NCBI GenBank assembly: GCA_036937835.1
Contig: CM072880.1
Location: 17,442,001 to 17,506,000, forward strand
DNA length: 64,000 nucleotides
Reading direction: 5' to 3'
Origin: Pampus argenteus
Lineage: Eukaryota > Chordata > Actinopteri > Scombriformes > Stromateidae
The notes beneath the pieces were generated by a model that ran no database searches, was not told the origin of the DNA, and saw only the letters and a program-made list of their open reading frames with translations. Both the position numbers and the translations under genes were made by a program. Positions 27,201 to 35,008 of this stretch are shown here, piece by piece. Positions within the stretch are counted from its first letter, which is position 1, and each line of letters opens with the position of its first letter.

Positions 27201-27317
27201 ACACTGCGGAGAAAAGGCAATAATATTATCCTGATTCCAGAGAGAGCCAACAGCCCAGATAATGCCCGGAACATTTTCTACAAGGGGACATCAATAACTC
27301 CTGTTTTCAAGGAGTGA
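10125..27317 (+). CDS. plppr4: Phospholipid phosphatase-related protein type 4 (PRG-1), six exons, 5' incomplete
   Basis: Join 10125-10310, 17868-17997, 18222-18417, 23165-23222, 24464-24637, 25650-27317: 2412 nt in one frame, 803 residues and a stop, all introns GT-AG. Numbering residues from the first one here, membrane segments lie near 2-17, 44-73, 105-125, 179-194, 204-221 and 234-255, then a long cytosolic tail. This is the lipid phosphate phosphatase fold with its catalytic residues changed: PSGH is PSQH (175-178), the Arg-Pro of motif 1 is Thr-Pro (130-131), while motif 3 keeps Arg223, His230 and Asp233. N140 and N145 are glycosylation sequons in an outer loop. The family is known from vertebrate neurons, where PRG-1 acts at excitatory synapses on lysophosphatidate signalling without classical phosphatase activity. 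Exon 1 is missing, so it lies upstream. Mammalian PLPPR4 is about 760 residues; the tail is longer here. Fish have two paralogues, and I cannot tell a from b. Confidence 0.96.
10311..10658. other. Intron 2 start, nothing recognised
   Basis: AT-rich intron sequence after the GTATGA donor, without a recognisable element. Confidence 0.6.
10659..10931 (-). repeat. LINE 3'-end-like dispersed repeat, copy 2 (fullest copy)
   Basis: It begins with (ATCAA)n, then TTTATTTATATAGCCCAAAA, and includes a segment CCCTCGATTCGAGTGAGGAA missing from the copy at 1-215, and ends near the GTGCAATGGATGTC block shared with it. Both copies continue into ACAGAACAAATCAACA. Reading frames on either strand are artefacts of the repeat. 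Confidence 0.8.
10932..11394. other. Intron 2, nothing recognised
   Basis: Unique-looking intron sequence between two transposable elements; no feature seen. Confidence 0.55.
11397..12020 (+). mobile_element. Pogo-like (Tc1/mariner superfamily) element, copy A, deleted and interrupted
   Basis: The left end CCGTATTTTTCAGACTATAA and the right end, whose reverse complement starts CCGTATTTTTCGGGCTATAA, form the inverted termini. TA dinucleotides at 11395-11396 and 12021-12022 are the expected target duplication. Subterminal copies of GCGCCTTAT / GTGCGCTTTATAG motifs recur as in the 16224 element. The centre (about 11540-11680) keeps the tail of a transposase frame on the + strand (GDSNETDLDNDERD). 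A 63-bp LINE tail sits inside it at 11818-11880. It is non-autonomous. Confidence 0.85.
11818..11880 (-). repeat. 63-bp LINE tail nested in pogo copy A
   Basis: This has the first 60 bp of the 10659 repeat, including the ATCAA tail and ATAGCCCAAAATCACAAAAT, ending at GTCTCAGAGGG. TTAT occurs at both junctions (11814-11817 and near 11883-11886), compatible with a short target duplication. It looks like a severely 5'-truncated LINE insertion, later than the pogo element it interrupts. Confidence 0.75.
12028..12497 (-). repeat. Solo-LTR-like repeat, copy 1
   Basis: About 470 bp, starting TGTTGTGGAG and ending TCCATAACA, closely matching the repeat at 31833-32306 along its whole length. Termini are TG...CA with a 9-bp imperfect inversion (TGTTRTGGA). 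On the minus strand it contains AATAAATAATACAGCATAAG, a possible polyadenylation signal, so I infer minus orientation. It begins 8 bp after the pogo copy A end; no clear target duplication is seen, unlike the second copy. Short frames within it are not genes. Confidence 0.65.
12757..12822 (-). repeat. hAT-type terminal fragment (GGCTCGCGAGCC motif)
   Basis: The segment with AGAGCCACATCTGGCTCGCG and AGCCATAGGTTGCTGATCC resembles, in reverse, the end of widespread vertebrate hAT MITEs. No matching second end or target duplication was found, so it is a fragment. Confidence 0.5.
13086..13263. repeat. MITE-like repeat rich in TACTTTTACTT / AAGTAC motifs
   Basis: Repeated ACTTTTACTTGAGTA and TACTTGTACTTAAGTAAAAT units end in CTTTCCACCTCTGG, the layout of a common fish MITE whose end reads CCAGAGGTGGAAAG. 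The other end is not clear, so boundaries are approximate. Confidence 0.6.
13587..13625. repeat. Perfect 16-bp inverted repeat, 7-nt loop
   Basis: CTCGACTGAGAGTAAC (13587-13602) is exactly reversed and complemented at 13610-13625, with ATTATTA between. The flanking 150 bp are GC-richer than the surrounding intron. I recognise no element. Confidence 0.85.
13640..15041. other. Intron 2, nothing recognised apart from short TA runs
   Basis: AT-rich sequence with short (TA)n stretches near 13907-13928 and an A run at 14945-14960. No exon or transposon is visible. Confidence 0.55.
16224..17271 (-). mobile_element. Pogo-like deletion derivative, copy B, inserted in the LINE
   Basis: 1048 bp bounded by TA at 16222-16223 and 17272-17273. 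Left end CCGTATTTTCACGACCAAAG; the reverse complement of the right end begins CCGTATTTTCACGACTATAA. ACACACATAGGGCGCAC occurs near both ends in the same orientation. Removing it rejoins the LINE. Inside, on the minus strand, is a transposase HTH fragment (16743-17031), then about 16660-16560 more of a transposase-like frame, with the DDE catalytic domain absent. It cannot move by itself. Confidence 0.9.
16743..17031 (-). pseudogene. Pogo transposase N-terminal HTH fragment
   Basis: The frame reads from about 17031 down to a TAA at 16743, about 95 codons. It holds AYEAQFKLKAISYAEEYG, NRAAAREYKINESMVRKWRK and RGHKARWPELEERL, the CENP-B/Brinker-type helix-turn-helix of pogo and Tigger transposases, which binds the element's ends. 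A TGA directly precedes the frame and the nearby ATG is in another frame, so the start is broken. A second, out-of-phase piece (GWCWRFMKR-like, near 16660) suggests a deletion or frameshift at 16740. Confidence 0.8.
17868..17997 (+). CDS. plppr4: plppr4 exon 3 (130 nt)
   Basis: Acceptor TTGACAG and donor GTACAC. It encodes the end of membrane segment 2 (IMIGEAILFCCLSRRK) and an intracellular loop with NINAAGCNFNSF and IRRAVRFV, blocks characteristic of PLPPR4. It ends after the first base of a glycine codon completed in exon 4. Confidence 0.95.
18222..18417 (+). CDS. plppr4: plppr4 exon 4 (196 nt)
   Basis: Only 224 bp of intron separate it from exon 3. It encodes membrane segment 3 (VHAFGLCATALITDI), then TPYFLTVCKPNY, the site of phosphatase motif 1, in which the family's basic residues are absent, and an extracellular loop with two N-glycosylation sequons (NYT, NVS) and cysteines. 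It stops after two bases of an arginine codon; donor GTCAGT. Confidence 0.95.
18601..18672 (+). pseudogene. Decayed tRNA-Gly(TCC)-like sequence
   Basis: The 72-nt segment keeps the vertebrate tRNA-Gly(TCC) D-arm and anticodon arm nearly intact: TGGTGGTATAGTGGTGAGCA and AGCTGCCTTCCAAGCAGTTG, anticodon TCC. The length equals that of the tRNA. The T arm (TTGAGTTTGATTCGCCA) no longer pairs and the acceptor stem has a mismatch, so it should not fold properly. It may be a tRNA pseudogene or the head of a tRNA-derived SINE; the 3' flank ends in ATAAAAGG but shows no clear SINE body. It lies in intron 4, sense to plppr4. Confidence 0.75.
18673..19256. other. Intron 4 between two tRNA-like remnants, nothing else recognised
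   Basis: T-rich in the middle, with no exon or transposon. A segment near 18789-18830 (GCTGTGAT...) has a faint tRNA-like look but no anticodon arm that I can support. Confidence 0.45.
19257..19332 (+). pseudogene. Decayed tRNA-Ser(AGA)-like sequence
   Basis: GTTGTTGTGGCAGAG, AGTTAAGGACTAGAAATCC, ATTGAGGTCTCCTCC and GTTTGAATC follow the vertebrate tRNA-Ser(AGA) order, including its long variable arm. About six bases between the D loop and anticodon stem are missing, so the cloverleaf is broken. It lies 585 bp after the glycine-type remnant and on the same strand. Pseudogene or SINE-derived; not functional. Confidence 0.65.
19577..20337 (-). mobile_element. LINE 3' fragment (jockey/Rex-like reverse transcriptase C-terminus) with GATA tail
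   Basis: On the minus strand from 20337: FSDDSAVVGCI (the catalytic box region, with SDD), VEWSEQYHLRLNVNKT, a frameshift near 20040, then AVYKKGMSRLYFLRKLRSF, YQSVVASAIFFAAVCWG and LSIMDNDQHPLHH. The 3' end passes ACTTTATTAGCAGCC, reversed (TAATAAAGTC), straight into a (GATA)n run, the known layout of a widespread fish LINE. 5'-truncated at about 20337 and frameshifted, so inactive. The exact family cannot be fixed by eye. Confidence 0.88.
19585..19649. repeat. (GATA)n microsatellite forming the LINE tail
   Basis: About 16 perfect GATA units directly abut the 3' end of the minus-strand LINE fragment, so it is the element's tail expanded by slippage. Confidence 0.9.
20338..20754. other. Intron 4, nothing recognised
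   Basis: AT-rich sequence with no recognisable feature. Confidence 0.5.
21062..21228. repeat. (GATA)n/(GACA)n microsatellite
   Basis: GATA units with a short GACA block near 21073-21094 and one GATACATA interruption. It abuts the LINE fragment at 21229, on the side of that element's 3' end. Confidence 0.95.
21229..21628 (-). mobile_element. L2/CR1-type LINE ORF fragment nested in pogo copy C
   Basis: The minus strand is open from about 21602 through LSFNDYIKQL-like sequence, RNIAKIRRIIS, FVTSRLDYCNSLLSGC, LIQNAAARVLTGT and LLLTYKALHGQAPLYLKEL, then enters GATA repeats. It covers the segment after the reverse transcriptase palm, and its first part overlaps the 15.2-kb copy with a few differences. 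Truncated at both ends. Confidence 0.88.
21668..23164. other. Intron 4 end, nothing recognised
   Basis: AT-rich sequence without a recognisable repeat. The last bases, a pyrimidine-rich run ending CTCTTGCAG, are the acceptor of exon 5. Confidence 0.55.
23165..23222 (+). CDS. plppr4: plppr4 exon 5 (58 nt), carries PSQH motif
   Basis: A small exon with strong sites (CTTGCAG before, GTAAGT after). It completes the arginine begun in exon 4 and encodes KSFPSQHATLASFAAVYVS. In active lipid phosphate phosphatases this position is PSGH with a catalytic histidine; PSQH is the usual PLPPR version. The exon ends on a codon boundary inside membrane segment 4. Confidence 0.95.
23755..23995. repeat. Possible dispersed DNA-element fragment
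   Basis: The run GTCACCAACACGTTCTCATC, then GGTACCCTTTGGTGC and a TTAGGGTTAGGAAAAGATC block, resembles a palindromic fish repeat I have seen described in general form. I cannot find both ends, so this is tentative. Confidence 0.35.
24464..24637 (+). CDS. plppr4: plppr4 exon 6 (58 codons), carries motif 3
   Basis: Phase 0 at both ends, acceptor TGTCCACAG, donor GTATGG. It encodes membrane segment 5 (LLKPLLVFSFIICGIICG), the motif-3 region LTRIIQYKNHAIDVYLG, in which the family's Ser is Thr while Arg, His and Asp stay, and most of membrane segment 6. The sequence discriminates PLPPR4 from PLPPR3, which differs here. Confidence 0.96.
25325..25465. repeat. Possible MITE with GGGCTGGGTATC end
   Basis: AGGGCTGGGTATCTGGGC near 25327 and CATACCCAG near 25435 are short opposed motifs around a TACCTTTAAGGTATCGACC block, the design of a common fish MITE. 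Target duplications were not seen. Confidence 0.4.
25650..27317 (+). CDS. plppr4: plppr4 exon 7, terminal, long cytosolic tail
   Basis: Acceptor TGTTGCTAG; 555 codons plus TGA. It starts GLYAVGNF, closing membrane segment 6, then a Ser/Gln/His-rich tail. Conserved PLPPR4 islands appear in order: NADVEVIS, SFSHTLPR, SMDSSRSKQLLSQWK, MELRSSSEPS, SRPGSSQLVHIPEE, QPRIMQVIAISKQQG, VRIEAHPENNRPVIQ, SLRQSLELNDLNRDSES, STLRRKGNNIILIPER and a C-terminal RNIFYKGTS. Between them are low-complexity inserts, including a glycine/serine run encoded near 27117-27155, which explain the extra length over mammals. The first ATG in this exon (25776) is internal, not a start. Confidence 0.96.
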   Translation, partial: GLYAVGNFQPSEEASTSPPFQLHQLPCSLPHVSQEAVLLHLQMKASMAGEAGIPTSHSEGLLHRGLHQQRPDDSLKHSNADVEVISQSKDAIVSFSHTLPRVHTPQAMAAYEEAARRHAATLHHASMDSSRSKQLLSQWKSKNNNHKCSLQVPETFSSSVDSSSGQSSQQPHHHGSMELRSSSEPSAMGLNGGYDAHAYMSKLATGASTTLPSNCSGITGGARITMQSRPGSSQLVHIPEEAHENYNSTSLQTMAGGGGSERIPTVNSTAQSNWQRAAGKTAACKTNDNGQNTQPRIMQVIAISKQQGLLQTHSKSLDESSIGCSTTGNCQGTASYRGITDQDPNSTTGPSSLGSTGAGSVSGTNGAIVRIEAHPENNRPVIQAPSTDGSGSWRWLSLDHGTRAGGGAGSAGGSGSLRQSLELNDLNRDSESSDSIFDGSIDRKRANHIVTTIATVSTPPIVTVHTQNTCQSEQRLQPQGLSTIRVTPGDGSGGGSGGGGSGETASETLSVTSSRESTLRRKGNNIILIPERANSPDNARNIFYKGTSITPVFKE

Positions 27318-27580
27318 TATATGAAATGATTGCTTTTATGGAATGATGGAACACTTAATAGGGCAAGACAGCTGGAATTTTAGCAACCCCATATCAGTGT
27401 CAACAGTCAGTATTACAATCCATTGTATGTATCATCATAACTTCAAAAGAAAAAGGTTTATTCGGCATGATATTTTTGTAGATATCTACACTAAAGCACA
27501 ACCTTTTAAGTGTTGTAGTAATAATCACTGTGTACTGTGGTCACTCCTAAGGATACCTATTGTAATGTCAATGCTGTGCC

Positions 27581-27632
<52 letters not shown>

Positions 27633-30600
27633 GGGTTTGGATATAAATTATAACAAAAAAGAAAAAAAAAGACAGAAAATGTCAACCTGTAGCAAAGTAC
27701 TGCAAAATAATTGTATCATAGCTGTGAAACTAATGTTTACTTGTCTGCGCTGTAAATACTGTGTATGATTGAAAAGGGTGTTACACCAGAAAATAGTATT
27801 TACTATACAACATACTGTATAATTTGAATAGATAAAGAATGAATTATTTTACAAAAAGTGAACAACTATGGCATTAATCTAACAGAGATATGTTTTGTAC
27901 TTTGTCTTTCTATACAGATACCACATACTCAACAGAATACTATTTTGAACCATAAGTGTGCTTAGCATTCCTTCTGTAGCTATGAAGTCAAATATGCTGT
28001 GACTTGCACTGAAATATGTTTACTGTACCTTATAGACTGAAAACCCTGACCTTACCTCTATATCCTGTACTTACATTTGGATGTCCATATTGATCCCATA
28101 TCTACAGGACAAAAAGCGGCAAAAAGTGGAAAATATTGCTACCTGATACCATTGGATAATTGACACATTTCCAAAACTCAATGAAATACTTGACCTCAAG
28201 CATTCCTGCTGAATTTGCCAGGTTTCAATCTGCTTAAATTCTGTCTTTGTAGGTTTTAAAAGCATTTTAGTAATAACGAGACTTTTCATTTCCAAAGCAA
28301 CAGCAGTCAAACTGACAAAAAACCCATTTGAAACAGGATTTGGAGAAAAAATACTTACGGAACCAGCGGCTCCTCTGATCTCAGAACTCTACTGTATCAG
28401 ATTCATCTCTATATGTCCATTAGAGATAGTTGTTTTGTTTTTTTTTTTGCGTAGTTTAGCACAAAGACAGAGAGTAGGAAGGAACAATTAGCTTGCATTA
28501 AAGAAAACAACTCCATGGCTGTCTTATAACATTACATATCTTGTTAGAAAGCAATCTTAACACAACAGCTCTAAAACCCAAAGTATCACAATGTCTCTTT
28601 ACTATTTCTTCTCATAGTAAATACACAGGATTATGGATACCATGTTTTTTTCTTTGGATGGAGGCTAGAAATTCCCTCATGCTCCCAGTCTTTGTGCTAC
28701 ACTAGGTTAAACACATCCCAGACCTCGCACAGAGATGACACTGACATTGATCTCTTCTATTTCAGATAGCAACCAAGTATATTTCTGAAAATGTTTCATG
28801 GTTCCCTTAATAATGTTTTTCTTATTACAAATCATTTAGAAGTTCTTTAAAACAGATGGCACATAGTAGCATTTTTTGTAGCCTACATTTGCAGGTGCTA
28901 CATGCATGATGCATTTTTCAACAAGAATATACAATATTGCTGTCAAATTATATTACCTCAGTCTAATTATCACCATCAAATAAAAGCTTACTGACACTGG
29001 CTTTACTGATCAGAATAAGCATGTAAAAGATTATTGCTGTTTAGCACTCATTCAACCATCTGCCATATACACTGGGAGAAATTCTCTTTCATTCAGTGTT
29101 GTGCTGTAAAGTGATTTAAATTAGCACCATAAGGATTTTCTACAGAGTCCAACCCAGTGTGTCAGATGCTGTGTAGAGGCCAGGTCAGGCTGCCAGTTCT
29201 TCTCAACAGTTTTCTGGTTTGATTGAATTTAAAATACATACAGGATAGAGACTGTTGGGAAAAAGCTAAGAAGACTGTTTCGCAGTTGAGAAATTACCAG
29301 ATCTGTTTACATGCTGGTGCATATATACATTATTTACTTTTCGAGTATGTGTATAGCAAACCTGCATTATATTGTATATGATTTATTCTATACCCCAGTA
29401 TCATTTGCATGTCTACTTTTCTGTAGTGCATGTCACAGAAGTTTTAGAAAATTTTCGTTTGGATTTACAGTGTTTAACATATGTTCTTGTTACATATCTT
29501 TCATAGTGAAATATGACAATCTTTTTATCTAAGTACTGTTTACCCTTTAGGTCATTACTATAGGCTGGTTTTCTTTGTTGCCAAGTTCATGCTGCCATTC
29601 ACTCTGTATCCTATTAATATGAAATGCGCCCATGATCTCGGGTTTTGTTTCAAGCTGAAACAGTCTTTCAGAAACTAATCTCTTAGAAAGAAAAAATGTT
29701 ATACTTTAGGGACTATATATTGGATTTTTGTACCCACTGCCACCATAATAATTAAGTAAAAGTACAGTAGTTTTGACTTATTTTAACTATTACTTATTGT
29801 GTTAATTTCAGAGGAATTGAGGTTTAATTTTAACATGAATTGGAATTGTTGAATGTCAGTCTCTTGACTGCGTATATGTTAGCCATCTTGGATAATTGAT
29901 ATGTTTCTCACTGTTGTACTGAGGTGAAATATATAGAATGACTTTTCTATCAAATAAACACGACATCATCGAGTTGGCACAGACTCTTTGGATGGCTGTG
30001 ATCTTTGATCAGAGCCTTCGAATGGTGATGTGTTTCAATGCCTTAGGTTTGAGTGAAATATTCTATTTGAATAACATTTCTTATTTCTTTATTTTTTACT
30101 TCCAAAGAACAGTCATAAATTCACAAGTATAGAATAGTTGAGTCAAAATCTCGCAAATGATGACTAGAAAGAGGACTGTATATGTTAATACAGACAGTTG
30201 GCTTTCCCAGCTTTCTACAGCATTCTACATTAAAGGATGAGGCTACGGTTATTTTATATTTTTCTTATATAATAATACAATAAAAGGCCAAAACCAACAC
30301 CAACCAGACTATAGAATACAGTGCATATGTTGAGGATTGTTTTAAATGGCGGATTAATTACATTTGGTGCCCCAGTGAGTATTTGTGGCAGCAGGACAGT
30401 GTGTGTTGGACTAAGTCAAAATAAATTACAATGTATATGGTGTTCATGTTCATAGTAATGAAGGAACAGGTCACCCAGTGCAACAGTGTGGGTCATTGGT
30501 GCATTTTTATTAGTTGTGAACAATATGGAGCTGTACAACACATAGGAATAATATATATTAGGTTTTGGATACACACACACATTATTTGTTAGTAGATCAA

Positions 30601-31557
30601 CTGATCTGTAGGTTTGGCTCTGCACATGAGATTTGATGACAATAAGAACATCATAGAAAATACTGGTCCTTTCCTTCTAATTTAATTTTGCTCTTGTGTT
30701 TTCTTACAATGCAAGCTAACCTACAGACTCAAACATATATTTAATGTTAGACACCTTACAGTAGACATTGTCTCAAAGAAAACTCCAATTTGATACCCTA
30801 TACATACAGTGCATTATATCTCTAAAAACAGCCATTACCCGATCATGGCATTTTTTATTTTTATTTTTTACAAATTTTAACTTTAACAATGTTTTTGTAT
30901 TTTTTATCAAATCCTTAAGATTAACATTGTCCATACTCCCTTTAGGAAAATATCTAAAATAACAGAAACCCCCCAGTTTGAAATATAATATATATGGATT
31001 GGATGAAGATTCTTAAAAGCTATGACATATATATTTATATGTCTTAAATATTTTTTTCTGATTTAAAGTCTGTCCAAAAGGCCTGTGTAAGTCAAGAGAG
31101 AAATGTGACACTTGGGTAGCAATGTACTGTGGATCAAATGGGTAGAACTGTGAATGTGTAGCCTCTTGTGTTGTCCATGGATAAATGATAAATGTTTTCT
31201 AAAAGTGTGATCAGCTGTATAAATTCTATGCAGCAAGAAAAAAATAAATTGTAAAAACAGATTAACCATCCACCAAGTTGTATTTAAAAGAAAGAAGGCT
31301 AAATAGTTAAATTTTTTGTAACAGTCAAATATAGCAAAGTACTGATTGCTTACACACAGTTTACCAAGCAATCCCACTGAGTATGAAGAACACATTGATC
31401 AGGGTAGATGACGAATTGTGCATTGTCTACATGATCTGAATAAATATTTGCTATTGAAACCAATCAGTGTATGTCCGCTTGTCGATGTGGTTAGTGTCAT
31501 TTCAGATTCAATTTCAGTTTTACCTGCAGTGTATGGGGTATATTTGTTCCCAATAAA
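27318..31557 (+). other. Putative plppr4 3' untranslated region
   Basis: AT-rich sequence downstream of the stop, without any recognisable coding exon or named transposon. AATAAA hexamers occur at 28979, 30279, 31439 and 31552; the last two, 113 bp apart at the end of a long repeat-free stretch, are the best candidates for the distal poly(A) signal. A Pumilio-type TGTAAATA lies at 27751. The family has long 3' UTRs in mammals, but the end here is a guess without transcript data. Open frames such as 27343-27768 run through the TG/G repeat and are not genes. Confidence 0.5.
27583..27635. repeat. (TG)n microsatellite joined to a 20-nt G run
   Basis: About 16 TG units pass directly into 20 consecutive G bases (27616-27635), 270 bp after the stop codon in the putative 3' UTR. 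The G run on the sense strand could form a G-quadruplex in RNA. The exact run length may be unreliable because homopolymers are hard to sequence. Confidence 0.93.
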
Positions 31558-31832
31558 ACAAGAGGGAAAGCTGTGTTGACATTATTGGCAGGAAGTCAAA
31601 CACATTCTCAGTGGGTGTTGGGACCTATCAGGACCATCCTTTGTTATTATGTTTGTGAACTTCATGAACAGGATCTCAAGTCTCAAGGTTAGGATGGTCT
31701 GGTTTGGGGACCTCAGGATTGCTTCTCTGCTTTTTGAAGATGTATTCATGTAAGCTAAGTCACATGTTTATTACATAATGTAATTGCAAAATGTAAATAT
31801 GTTACATTGGAGAAAAAAATGCAGTTACATAA

Positions 31833-32306
31833 TGTTGTGGAGAAATTGCTGAAGTCAAAGGTCAATGGTGAGGTCAGGAGGGAAGAAAGTGTTCAGGAGC
31901 CTCTGATGTCTTATGCTGTATTATTTATTGATGCTTGGCCAAGCGAGAAATAGAGACACTCTCAGAGTACACCTGAAGTGCTTGAGTCGGTCTCGCATTC
32001 TATAAAACTCGTGATAGTGGAAATACTTTAAACCCAAAGATCACACCCAAACCCTACACGCCCCAGAATTAGTCAAAGATAATGTCCTTGACCCTTGGAG
32101 GTGTTATTGTCAGCCTATTCCAGTCTGGGGACACAGATGTCCGCTTACTGTCCAGATTGGAACAGCAACAGCAAGCTATCTATTATGACTAGGAAGGGAG
32201 CAATAGGCCTCTTTCGACCCTTGCCACATATATTGTTGAGATATAGTGGCACCAGAAGAAAGACAAACAATTAATACTGCCGTGAAGGATAGAAAATTCC
32301 ATAACA
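31833..32306 (-). repeat. Solo-LTR-like repeat, copy 2, with 5-bp TSD
   Basis: 474 bp beginning TGTTGTGGAG and ending TCCATAACA, flanked by CATAA at 31828-31832 and 32307-32311. TG...CA termini and a 5-bp duplication are the signature of LTR retrotransposon integration. It is near-identical to 12028-12497, with small indels around 31947, 32006 and 32290. No retroviral-type coding sequence is attached, so it looks like a solo LTR left by recombination. A short non-autonomous DNA element is the alternative. Confidence 0.75.
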
Positions 32307-32311
32307 CATAA

Positions 32312-33715
32312 GTTGAAACTTACATTCCTGTAATTTACACAAGAAAACTAGATTTAAGAATTATGTCTCTTTCATGTCTTTTTTTAAGAATACAAGAGCA
32401 AAGCAATTCAAATTTACAGAACATCAAAAATCGATCAAAAATCAGTATCAGTCTATATAATTTTTCTCACAGAAATGAGAAGACAGCACAATGTAAGTGT
32501 CTTGGAGTGCGTCTTTTGATGGAAACACAGAATAATCAATGATGAAACACAGTATAATCAACGTTGCCACAAAAAATACAAGCACTGTCCACAGTAATGG
32601 TAACAGAGGGATCCCATAGCCATAAACTATGTGTTTGACAGGTTACAGAAGTGTAAATGGCACTGTTTCACAGTCATCAGTATAACTAGTTCAGACAATT
32701 ATACATCACAGGAGACATCCAGGTGGACCACTGTCACTTCAGTCAGATCATCAGGGCACCTTCAGCTCTCCACTTCAACCCAGATTATTTAGTCATAAGA
32801 CAGGATGAGACAAGTTTTTTATTGCAGGTTGTACTGTACCTCAGTCATTATTTCTTTGTTAAATGATTGTTTCTGACCTCACAGTGTTGGGTCCAGTGAG
32901 AGGATTCATCTGTTCATACAGCAGATATAGCGCACTGTAATGCTTTATAGAGCAGAAGCTGCCTGCTTCGTTTTGCCCCAGATGTGTCCTTTGAAATGAA
33001 AGCTTAATAATGTAGCATTAATTCATTAACACATATTTGCACACTTTTCCTCCCCTGCCTCCACTGTGCACTGTTACTTTCTCTCTGTGAAGTGTAACAA
33101 ACCTTCCTAGCCATGTCACCTGCAATTCTCATCATTTGCTTAAGTGGGTCATTGAAATGACCTAAATGGAGGAGTTGAGTTTATGAGAGAAAGATTTTTT
33201 GAACTGTAAATCAAAGATATAAATAATAAAGCCACTGAATAAAAACATAGACCTGGAAATGTGCATGATACGCTGCTAATGACTCTTAGAGATAATGCGG
33301 CTCCTTCCACCCACCCAACCAAATACAGTAGTTTGTACTGCCTGTTCAATAACATTACCACTTGAAGCTCTGAATTATATGGTGCTATTTATTAGTTATC
33401 AAATCAAACACATATATGAACTAAATGAGCTGTAATGACACTATAATGTACTTGTTGTGAGCCAAGCAAAGACCTACTTTGGGTCAATGGCCTGCATTTC
33501 ACAGCTAATGTTTCACCAAAACCTGACACCTCAGTGTCCTTTTCCACTCTACATACATGAACAGTGTGATTCACCAGGGCTGACTGTACATAACAGTACA
33601 TTAGTAAAATGTACTGTTTAAAAACACACTTGAAATTTCCTGATCCTGACGTCACCCACCAGGTCTCCCTTAATGTCACCACAGTACTTTAACTGCACTA
33701 TTATGATATAGTGTT
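32312..33715. other. Intergenic sequence, nothing recognised
   Basis: No gene or repeat family recognised. The minus-strand open frames at 33149-33361 and 33404-33682 have no domain. Confidence 0.5.
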
Positions 33716-34960
33716 TTAATACACTTGCCAGGTCCGTAATGTTACTGGCCTAAATCCATGATCTCTCCTCAGGACCATAACCCTCCCAGTCAACTGGATA
33801 CTGACGCCCATGACCCCGACGTCGCACTGCCAAAAATCTTTTGACGGAATACACAGGACCTCCATCAATGAACTGGGGGGTGGTGGGGGTCTGGAGGCAG
33901 GGACCAAGGAACTCTCCTTTGGAGGCTTGAGGCGGGCTATGTGGAATGTGGGATGGATCCGCATGGACTGGGGAAGTTGAAGACACACAGCCACTGGATT
34001 AATCACCTTTGAGACAGTGAATGGACCAACAAACCGAAGTGCTAGCTTAGGCGATTCAACATGCAATGGAAGGTTCCGTGTCGACAACCACACCCTTCTG
34101 TAAGAAGGAGCTAGAATCTGCTGGCGATCTGCCATCCTCTTAGACCATGCAGAACTTCTCAGGTGCATCTGATGGACCCCACTCCATGCATGAGAACAAC
34201 GCGAATGAGGGCTTGGGCTGAAGGAATACTGACCTCCGTCATAAGCAAACTGGATGGGTGAAAGCTCGGACGAAGAACAAGGCAAGGTGTTGTGAGTGTA
34301 CTTAACTCAAATGAGGTGCTTGCTCCAACTGGCAGAATTCTGAGAAACAAGGCAGCGAAGGCCAGTTTCCAACTCCTGAGAACTGTGGTGTTACCTACTG
34401 ATGGAGGCAAGCCTGTGATAAAGTCCACTGAATAGGGCGATAGAAAGTTGAAAAGGTTAAAAAAAAGTGCCCACCTGGCTTGTCTGGCATTGAGTTGCTT
34501 AGCAGTCCAGATGAACTCTAGGTTCTTGTGATCAGTCCAGAGCAGGAATGGATGCTCCGCCCCCATCCAGCCAATGACACCACTCTTCCAATGCTTCTTT
34601 GACTGCCAGTAACTCTGTTTCCCACATCATAATTCCTCTCAGCAGGGGAAAACTTTCTAGAGAGGAAGGCACAGGAATGGAGCTTGTTGTCCACTGGAGA
34701 GCGCTGCGAGAGTATAGCCCTAATGCCTATTTTAGAAGCATCCACCTCTACCACAAACTGTAGGCATGGGTCAGGGAGAGAGGATGTGGCTGTGGTGAAA
34801 TGCTCTTTAAACTTTAAACCACTGAAACTTGACATGGGGAGAGGTTAAAGCATGCAATGGAGCTGCCACAGAACTGAAGTTACGGATAAACCGTGTAAAA
34901 ATTTGCAAACCCCACTCAGCCACGGCACTAATCTTGGCGGGATTCATCCTAATGGTGTTG
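33716..34960 (-). mobile_element. Decayed Ty3/gypsy chromodomain retrotransposon fragment
   Basis: Read from high to low coordinates on the minus strand: the end of reverse transcriptase (FIRNFSSVAAPLHALTS near 34870), RNase H (VEVDASKIGIRAILSQRSP, then LWTDHKNLEFIWTAKQLNARQ), a short integrase start (VDFITGLPPS), then after a deletion the integrase C-terminus (LRFVGPFTVSKVINP) and a chromodomain (QYPVDWEGYGPEERSWI). At least three frame changes and large internal deletions, including most of the integrase catalytic core, make it inactive. LTRs were not identified at either side. Chromodomain-bearing gypsy elements are common in fish. Confidence 0.92.
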
Positions 34961-35008
34961 GTGTTACAGGTACTGGCTAGGACCATGTAAACAGCTTATA
35001 TGCTCTCT

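Noticed and set aside
25776..27317. Stand-alone 513-residue gene starting at the ATG in the last exon
   Set aside because: The frame is open back to a TAG acceptor at 25649 and the 42 residues before that ATG include the conserved GLYAVGNF of plppr4, so it is the terminal exon.
27343..27768. 141-codon open frame after plppr4
   Set aside because: It passes through the TG/G repeat and AT-rich UTR, has no domain and lies in the likely 3' UTR.
31833..34960. The LTR-like repeat as the 3' LTR of the gypsy fragment
   Set aside because: The repeat has its own 5-bp target duplication on both sides and is separated by 1.4 kb of unrelated sequence, so it is an independent insertion.
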